Part shown: positions 7,551 to 12,514 of the stretch, piece after piece | Numbering within the stretch: position 1 is the first letter of the stretch | How the letters are laid out: each line of letters starts with the position of its first letter | From: Gemmatimonadales bacterium | GTDB taxonomy: Bacteria > Gemmatimonadota > Gemmatimonadetes > Gemmatimonadales > GWC2-71-9 | Assembly (NCBI GenBank): GCA_025929805.1 | Contig: JAICPP010000085.1 | Coordinates: forward strand, 1-12,514 | DNA: 12,514 bases | Reading direction: 5' to 3' | Position numbers and translations under genes: made by a program | The notes under the pieces: model-generated | The model's input: the letters and a program-made list of their open reading frames with translations, nothing else | Told to the model about the DNA's origin: nothing | Database searches by the model: none

Positions 7551-8614
7551 GGGAGTGCCGGAATCAGCTGCGCTCGCTCCAGTAGATACCGAGCCATGTC
7601 TCGTACCGGAGGCTCGGGGTCCTGCAGCGCCGCTTGAAGCGCCTCTGCTCCAAATGGCCCGGCCTCGGCCAGGGCGGTCGCGGCATAAAAGCGAACCCAC
7701 CAGTGCCGGTCGCGCAGTGCCCGGTTGAGTCCTGGGACAGTGTCAGGACTCCCATAGAGGCTAAGCCCCTTAGCCGCCTGACACCGAACCGCCCAACTCG
7801 AATCATCCAGACCACCGGAGAAGCTCTGGAGGAAGCGAGGATCGCCGATGGCTGCTGCAGCCTTGACGCTCTTGACTCTGACCTCGGGATCGATGTCATC
7901 CATGAATTCAAGGAGCAGGTCGGCAGCGGTGGTCAGGCGAAGCCATCCGATCAGCTCGATCGCTGCCAGCCGCCCGGAACGGCTGGAAGAAGTCCCGGCA
8001 AACGCGACGATCGCGTCCGCCACCTCACGCCCTCGGTCGGCAAGGACCTCCTGCGCTCGGTGGGCCACCAGCAGATTTCTGTCTTCCAAGAGACCCACCA
8101 GTCCACGCAGGACCGACGGGTCTCCCACCTGACCTACGGCCCACACCGAAGCCTGCCGCACCCGCACGTCCCGGTCGTTCAGCGCCTTCAACAATGCAGG
8201 TATCGCCTGCGGAGACCGAACCAGTCCCAGATCCGCCGCCGCGCGGGCACGGATAGAGGCCAAGCCCGAGGTGAGACGGGCGAGATCCCGCTGAAGGAAG
8301 CCGAGCAAGCGGTACAGCTCAGAGATCGACTCGCCCGTATCGCCTCGAAGATCGAGCGCGAGACGGAGCAGTATCGAGCGGACCAGCTTGCGATCGCGCC
8401 GGCCGAGGCGTAACAGCGGTTCAGGCTGGACTGGGGTGCTCTGCAGTGCCTCGTAGAGCAGCCTCGTTAGCACCGGCTCACGGCGGCCGCTGTGCCGGCG
8501 GCGCAGCTCAACGATACTTCGTTGGAGGAGCAAGAAAACGGCGAGCGAAATTACCGCTCCAGCCAATCCGAATACAGGAAGTCTCAGCGGCTCCAGCGCG
8601 AACACAGGGGCCAT
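7547..8614 (-). CDS. Membrane-anchored HEAT-repeat protein
   Basis: A 355-aa protein with one N-terminal membrane helix (about 13-31, GLAGAVISLAVFLLL) and a basic stretch after it, so the rest is probably cytoplasmic. Residues about 119-350 form an alpha-solenoid of HEAT/PBS-lyase-type repeats. Examples are AIPALLKALNDRDVRVRQAS, then GLVGLLEDRNLLVAHRA, EFMDDIDPEVRVKSVKAAA, GLDDSSWAVRCQAAKGLSLYG and ALRDRHWWVRFYAATALAEAG. Such solenoids are protein-binding scaffolds, and no catalytic motif is seen. The ATG at 8614 is chosen because GGAG (- strand, 8625-8628) sits 10 bases upstream and the membrane helix then lies at the N-terminus; the in-frame TTG at 8692 adds residues without any match I recognise. 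As first gene of the operon and overlapping the synthase gene, it is most likely a structural or regulatory partner of the glycosyltransferase (inference). Confidence 0.88.
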   Translation of the reverse strand: MAPVFALEPLRLPVFGLAGAVISLAVFLLLQRSIVELRRRHSGRREPVLTRLLYEALQSTPVQPEPLLRLGRRDRKLVRSILLRLALDLRGDTGESISELYRLLGFLQRDLARLTSGLASIRARAAADLGLVRSPQAIPALLKALNDRDVRVRQASVWAVGQVGDPSVLRGLVGLLEDRNLLVAHRAQEVLADRGREVADAIVAFAGTSSSRSGRLAAIELIGWLRLTTAADLLLEFMDDIDPEVRVKSVKAAAAIGDPRFLQSFSGGLDDSSWAVRCQAAKGLSLYGSPDTVPGLNRALRDRHWWVRFYAATALAEAGPFGAEALQAALQDPEPPVRDMARYLLERAQLIPALP

Positions 8615-8754
8615 CCGGAATAGTCTCCAGCCGCGTTGGTGCCGGGGGTAGGCGGGCTCCAAACTTGCAGGGCAACTTCCGTTCCCACTCAAGCCTTCTG
8701 ATTCGGACAGGCAACTCGTTGACCACTATCAGATTGCACTGGCGGAGAGGACCT
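8615..8754. promoter_or_regulatory. Divergent intergenic region between synthase operon and outer-membrane gene
   Basis: These 140 bases separate the two diverging gene runs, so they should hold both promoters and any shared operator. A TTGACC at 8719-8724 (+) looks like a -35 box, but no acceptable -10 lies 16-18 bases downstream. On the - strand a TTGAGT is followed after 17 bases by the poor -10 candidate TGCAAG. I claim the region, not exact sites. Confidence 0.45.
8744..8750 (+). promoter_or_regulatory. Ribosome binding site that fixes the GTG start at 8755
   Basis: GGAGAGG lies four bases before GTG at 8755 (seven bases counted from GGAG). No other in-frame start nearby has both such a site and a plausible signal peptide after it. 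Confidence 0.6.
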
Positions 8755-10365
8755 GTGCACGGGACACTCCGGCCTGGTCCATGCAAAACGCGCCCAGGCT
8801 TCGGCCGACGCGGCTTCCTGATCGGAATGCTGGGAGTCTTGGGGCCCGCTTCCCTGGCCGCGCAGCAGACCGTGGCCGACGAGGCGTGGGTACAAGGACG
8901 ATATGAGACGGCACGGTTGGGCTACCAGCAGGTGCTGGCGCAAGACCCGAGGGACATCCATGCCAATCTTCGGATGGGAATGCTCCTGTCCTGGCAGGGC
9001 AAGCTGGACTCGTCACTGGTCTTCTTGGCCCGAGCTCGAGCGGCAGACCCGTCGAACCTGGAGATTCGTCTCACTCAAGCGAGGGTGTTGGCCTGGAATA
9101 AGGAGTATGCGGCGGCACTCGCCCGCTACGACAGCTTACTCATCGAGTATCCCACCCTTCGCGAAGCGGTGCTGGGCCGGGCTCGTACTCTGGGCTGGTC
9201 GGGGCACCTAGATGCTTCCCGATCGATCTACCGGCAGATCATTGCGCGCGACTCCACCGATCACGAGGCGTTGGTCGGCGTGGCACAGGTGAGTGCCTGG
9301 AGCGGCAAGCTGGGACTGGCAGCGGAGGAATACCGCAAGGTCCTCAACCGTAATCCTCGTCATGTCGAGGCCCTGGTCGGCCTGGGATATGTGTACCTGT
9401 GGCAGGGACGGACTGCCTCGGCCAGGGAACAGGCCCGATTCGCGCTAACTATTGACTCGACTCATACGGCCGGCCGCGAGCTCCGCCACGCAGTCAGGGA
9501 GGCTACCCGACCAACAGTTGAGTCCTCCGCCAACTGGAGCAACGACTCGGACGACAACACCAGGTTCGGGCAAACCCTGAGCGCCACGGCATCATTGGTT
9601 GAGGGAGTCGGAGTCACTGGTACCGTCAATGCATTGGAGACCAGCGATCCCCTCCGAGAAGCCACTCGAGTGGGTGCCGAAGCGGGCATTTCGGTGAGAT
9701 CGGGCGCTTTACAGATATCTGGTGGAGTCGGGGCTCGCCGTCTGTATCCGGAAATAGCCGCGGCAAGGACCAGTGCCACGTATCACGCCGGTGCGAGCTT
9801 TCGGCCGATTCCGCAGCTCGGGTTGAGTGTGGGATATTCCCGATCGCCCTTCGATGAAATCGCGGGTCTAATCGAGCGTGGGCTCGACATCGAGTTGCTG
9901 GAAGGTGGCGCGGATGTCAGACCGACCTCCCGGCTGACGGTGTACGGTGGCGCAGGCACCCTGTGGATCAGCGACGGAAACCACCGGACCAGCTTCGTTG
10001 GCGGCGCCAACCAGAAGCTGGGGCGGCAGTTCTTCATCGGACTCCTGGGGCGGACTCTGAGCTACGAGCAGCGAGGAACCGGGTACTTTTCACCCGATCG
10101 TTTCTCCGTGCTCGAGGGAGTGGCGGGCTTCACTCACGAGACCCGATCCTGGCTGGCATACCTGAGTGGCGGCCTCGGCGCACAGAAGGTCGGAGCACGA
10201 GGCGCAACCCAGACTGAGTGGCACGTCGAAGGGCGGGTGGGACCGCGATGGGGGATCGGGAACCGGATCGAGCTGTTCGGCCTCATTACCAACAGTGCAG
10301 TGAGCTCTACCACGGGTGCCTTCCGCTATCGCGCGGCTGGATTGTCGATGAGGCTGGGTCTGTAG
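8755..10365 (+). CDS. TPR protein with C-terminal YaiO-type outer-membrane beta-barrel
   Basis: A 536-aa exported protein. Residues 1-36 look like a signal peptide with Arg18-Arg19-Gly-Phe-Leu before a hydrophobic core and a likely cut near SLA/AQQ. Six 34-residue TPR units follow (about 40-245), several carrying an aromatic W-x-G/K turn (LSWQGKL, LAWNKEY, LGWSGHL, SAWSGKL, YLWQGRT). From about 251 to the end, alternating polar/hydrophobic strands separated by Gly- and Asp-rich turns form an outer-membrane beta-barrel of the YaiO kind. The last residue is Leu, not the usual aromatic. A TPR scaffold fused to a barrel is the plan of polysaccharide export proteins such as PgaA and BcsC, which carry the polymer through the periplasm and outer membrane. 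The start is GTG at 8755, set by an upstream GGAGAGG; the frame upstream to 8446 is antisense to the HEAT-repeat gene and not plausible coding. An epimerase gene follows after 13 bases. YaiO assignment about 0.8; the export role is inferred. Confidence 0.88.
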   Translation: MHGTLRPGPCKTRPGFGRRGFLIGMLGVLGPASLAAQQTVADEAWVQGRYETARLGYQQVLAQDPRDIHANLRMGMLLSWQGKLDSSLVFLARARAADPSNLEIRLTQARVLAWNKEYAAALARYDSLLIEYPTLREAVLGRARTLGWSGHLDASRSIYRQIIARDSTDHEALVGVAQVSAWSGKLGLAAEEYRKVLNRNPRHVEALVGLGYVYLWQGRTASAREQARFALTIDSTHTAGRELRHAVREATRPTVESSANWSNDSDDNTRFGQTLSATASLVEGVGVTGTVNALETSDPLREATRVGAEAGISVRSGALQISGGVGARRLYPEIAAARTSATYHAGASFRPIPQLGLSVGYSRSPFDEIAGLIERGLDIELLEGGADVRPTSRLTVYGGAGTLWISDGNHRTSFVGGANQKLGRQFFIGLLGRTLSYEQRGTGYFSPDRFSVLEGVAGFTHETRSWLAYLSGGLGAQKVGARGATQTEWHVEGRVGPRWGIGNRIELFGLITNSAVSSTTGAFRYRAAGLSMRLGL

Positions 10366-10378
10366 TCGCTGAGGCAGA

Positions 10379-11401
10379 ATGCGGATTCTGATCATCGGCG
10401 GGACCAACTTCATAGGCCCGTACGTGGTCACCGAACTGCATCGCCAGGGTCATGCGGTCACCGTCTACCACCGCGGCTTGCATGAGCCGGATCTCCCCAC
10501 CGAGGTACGTCACATCCACAGCCCGCACGCCGGTATACCGGTGCGGCACATTTCATCCAATGCAATCGATCCACCGCCAGATGTTGTCATCCACATGTTT
10601 CCCGTCGGGGAAGAGGACACTCGGGCGGCTATTGCCTGTTTGGCCGGGGTGACTCGGCGAATCGTTGCCATCAGCAGTGGGGATGTATACCGCGCCTATG
10701 GCAGATTGCTGGGATTGGAGCCTGGACCACCGGAGCCGGTCCCACTAGGCGAGGAAGCACCACTCCGCGAAGTTCTCTTTCCCTACCGTCACACCGCTGC
10801 CGGCCCAAGTGATTGGACCTACCACTACGAGAAGATTTTGGTCGAGCGGGTCCTCCGTGCCGGCGCGCTCACCGCAACCGTCATCCGTCTTCCGGCAGTT
10901 TATGGGCCCGGCGATCCCTACCGGCGACTCCGGCCCTACATCAAACGGATGGCGGACGGGAGATCAACCATCCTGCTGGATTCCGCGCAGGTGGAGTGGC
11001 GGTGGAGCCACGGGTACGTCGAGGACGTCGCTCACGCGATCGCTTGGGCCGCAGTGGACCACCGCGCCGCAGGGAAGGTCTACAACGTGAGTGAAGCCGT
11101 GGTACCCACGATGAGAGAGCGAATTGTGCGGATCGGCGGGCTGATGAACTGGAGCGGCGACGTGATCCCGCTCGCCGCAGACAGATTGCCTCAACATCTA
11201 CGTGTCCCGTACGAGCCGAAGCAGGATCTGGTCATGGACTCAGCAAGGATCCGCTCAGAATTGGGGTTCAAGGAGCTGACGCCGACCGACGAGGCGTTGG
11301 GGCGAACCATTCAGTGGGAGCTGGCCAACCCACCGGAGGCAGGCGATCCAACCCCAGCGCAGTATGCTGCCGAGCATGCTGCAGTCCGCGGGACGACGTA
11401 G
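10379..11401 (+). CDS. NAD-dependent epimerase/dehydratase (extended/atypical SDR)
   Basis: A 340-aa Rossmann-fold protein of the sugar-nucleotide epimerase/dehydratase superfamily. The nucleotide-binding motif GGTNFIG is at 7-13. The catalytic Ser is in ISSGDVY (S99/S100), and the Tyr-Lys pair is Y148/K152 in YHYEK. LPAVYGPGD near 171-179 is the usual substrate-side motif, and a later stretch reads WSHGYVEDVAHAIAWA. It probably oxidises or epimerises a nucleotide-linked sugar, but the substrate is not readable. GAGG at 10371-10374 lies four bases before the ATG, 13 bases after the stop of the outer-membrane gene, so the two are likely co-transcribed and it may supply or modify the sugar donor (inference). 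The last 30 codons overlap the opposing CrtC-like gene, and the tail beyond about residue 317 is low in recognisable conservation. Confidence 0.9.
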   Translation: MRILIIGGTNFIGPYVVTELHRQGHAVTVYHRGLHEPDLPTEVRHIHSPHAGIPVRHISSNAIDPPPDVVIHMFPVGEEDTRAAIACLAGVTRRIVAISSGDVYRAYGRLLGLEPGPPEPVPLGEEAPLREVLFPYRHTAAGPSDWTYHYEKILVERVLRAGALTATVIRLPAVYGPGDPYRRLRPYIKRMADGRSTILLDSAQVEWRWSHGYVEDVAHAIAWAAVDHRAAGKVYNVSEAVVPTMRERIVRIGGLMNWSGDVIPLAADRLPQHLRVPYEPKQDLVMDSARIRSELGFKELTPTDEALGRTIQWELANPPEAGDPTPAQYAAEHAAVRGTT

Positions 11402-12514
11402 GTCTCGAAAAACCCCTGACCGGAATCGGAGAGCGTTTCTCCCAGGATTTTGCCCTCTATCGTGAAGCTTCCCCGCATCTGCAAGAAGGTCCGGTGGAAT
11501 CCCGCAGTCTTGAGCTCGGTTCCGAGTGCATCCTGGACGCTTACCCGCAAGCGCAAGGTATCGGCGTCTCTGGTAGCGATCAGGGTGAACCGCTCGGGTG
11601 CGGTGGCCCGAGCAGTGCCTTTGGCGGGACGGGCGCCCACATAGTGCACTTCACTGAAGCGCAACACCTGTTTCATCCCCAGTGAATCCACCACCGTGAG
11701 AAAGAACGGAGAACGGACTTCCTGGGTAGCACCGCGTCGCTCCGGGCCGTAGACCCCGCCATAGAGTATTGCGATCCGGCTTCCCCGCGCGGCTCCCCAC
11801 TCCCAGGTCACGTTCCGCCACACGCCCCAGTTGTGGTCGTGATACGCGGAAACATCGCGGAATCGGCGGCAGCGTCGCTCGACACACACGGTGCCTGATG
11901 CGGAGGAGACCAGCCCGGGAGCCACATAGCCCGACAGGAACTCGTCATCCCGCAGCTCGACCGGAGGGAAGTAGCGGTTGGCGATCGGAGTCACCCGGAC
12001 GTCGATACGGGCTGTACCAGCGGCGCCGGTGGCCGTGCCACTGAGCCGGTACTCCCCCATCCGCTGGTGGACCGTGCTCTCACCGATCCTGAGGTCGGCG
12101 CGCGCGGTGTCGAACTGGATTTTCGTGGATGGCTGTTGCGCCACAAACCGCTGATAGCTCCCGTCGGGGCGTCGTCGGGTAACCAGGATCTGACCACCCC
12201 ACTCTCCCGACTTCACCTCCCCTCCGATCAGATAGGTGATATACCACCATTCATCCGGAGCCACGACCAGGTTGAAGTAATGCCACTCGCCCCAGCTGGA
12301 GTCGGGACGCGCAGGCAGGTGAAAGTGATCGAGCTCGTCGTACAGCTGCTGTTTGGTCGGAGCGACGTACGCTGAATCGTCGCCCGAATCGCTCCAGCTG
12401 CCGGCCAGTAGATTCAGCCCGGAGCCCAGGGCGGCAGCGCGACTGGGGATCTCACCGCCGGCGCGCACCGGCACTACTCGCCGGCCATGGCTCAGGTACA
12501 ACAGCTTTCCTTCC
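11311..12514 (-). CDS. CrtC/AttH-like lipocalin-fold protein, 5' end beyond the window
   Basis: The frame is open to the right edge (401 codons visible; nearest start-like codon is a TTG at 12501), so the true start is probably outside the window. The body resembles the CrtC/AttH family (carotenoid 1,2-hydratase, AttH and related two-lipocalin proteins). Marks are the EWWYITYLIGG stretch, a YHDHNWG motif at 11824-11844, and a final SGQGFFETYVVP block. Known members hydrate carotenoids or other isoprenoid chains, while many remain uncharacterised; no carotenoid gene is nearby, so hydratase activity should not be assumed. The visible N-terminal 45 residues up to SAYVAP do not match anything I recognise. 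A 25-residue Ala/Ser/Gly-rich tail with two Cys follows the conserved end and is encoded almost exactly in the part that overlaps the epimerase gene. Confidence 0.75.
   Translation of the reverse strand, partial: EGKLLYLSHGRRVVPVRAGGEIPSRAAALGSGLNLLAGSWSDSGDDSAYVAPTKQQLYDELDHFHLPARPDSSWGEWHYFNLVVAPDEWWYITYLIGGEVKSGEWGGQILVTRRRPDGSYQRFVAQQPSTKIQFDTARADLRIGESTVHQRMGEYRLSGTATGAAGTARIDVRVTPIANRYFPPVELRDDEFLSGYVAPGLVSSASGTVCVERRCRRFRDVSAYHDHNWGVWRNVTWEWGAARGSRIAILYGGVYGPERRGATQEVRSPFFLTVVDSLGMKQVLRFSEVHYVGARPAKGTARATAPERFTLIATRDADTLRLRVSVQDALGTELKTAGFHRTFLQMRGSFTIEGKILGETLSDSGQGFFETYVVPRTAACSAAYCAGVGSPASGGLASSH

Noticed and set aside
7634..8413. 259-codon + strand open frame opposite the HEAT gene
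   Set aside because: No motif and full antisense overlap with a recognisable repeat protein.
8719..8724. TTGACC as a -35 box for the outer-membrane gene
   Set aside because: No acceptable -10 at the proper distance, and the spot lies too close to the start codon for a normal leader; kept only as part of the general divergent region.
8446..8754. Upstream extension of the TPR/YaiO reading frame
   Set aside because: It is antisense to the HEAT gene start, has no signal peptide at its N-terminus and is Arg/Pro-rich; the GTG at 8755 with GGAGAGG is the better start.

Overview
The window is one 12.5-kb piece of a high-GC, Gram-negative-type bacterial chromosome, densely packed and with short intergenic gaps. 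The M13 peptidase, the outer-membrane-barrel protein, the soluble receiver and the codon bias would fit Gemmatimonadota or a similar soil phylum. That placement is an inference; there is no rRNA or marker gene here to fix it.

Layout, left to right. (1) The 3' part of an M13 zinc endopeptidase gene (+), which enters from outside the window. (2) A gene on the - strand for a secreted DUF4384-type protein with a remarkable tyrosine-rich middle and an Arg/Glu/Pro-rich tail; its stop codon abuts the peptidase stop with no spacer. (3) A tight - strand gene run read from 8614 down to 3314: a membrane-anchored HEAT-repeat protein, a processive family-2 glycosyltransferase, a multi-pass sensor histidine kinase with a PAS domain, a stand-alone response-regulator receiver, and a small NTF2/SnoaL-like protein. 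The first two junctions are ATGA overlaps, the next gap is 10 bases and the last 34 bases. (4) A 140-base divergent intergenic region. (5) On the + strand, a six-TPR plus YaiO-type outer-membrane beta-barrel protein, followed after 13 bases by an NAD-dependent epimerase/dehydratase. (6) A CrtC/AttH-like lipocalin-fold hydrolase/hydratase homologue (-), running off the right edge, whose 3' end overlaps the epimerase gene tail to tail by 91 bases.

How the genes may work together: the central divergent cluster has the parts list of a synthase-dependent exopolysaccharide system. These are an inner-membrane GT2 synthase, a membrane-anchored alpha-solenoid partner, a TPR-plus-barrel outer-membrane protein (architecture analogous to PgaA or BcsC; E. 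coli yaiO likewise sits beside the glycosyltransferase gene yaiP) and a sugar-nucleotide-type epimerase. A histidine kinase and an output-less receiver are translationally linked to the synthase. I see no PilZ domain in the synthase, so phosphorelay control by protein contact is a reasonable but untested alternative to cyclic-di-GMP control. The flanking peptidase, DUF4384 and CrtC-like genes have no clear functional tie to this cluster.

No tRNA, rRNA, CRISPR array, insertion sequence or convincing intrinsic terminator was seen.
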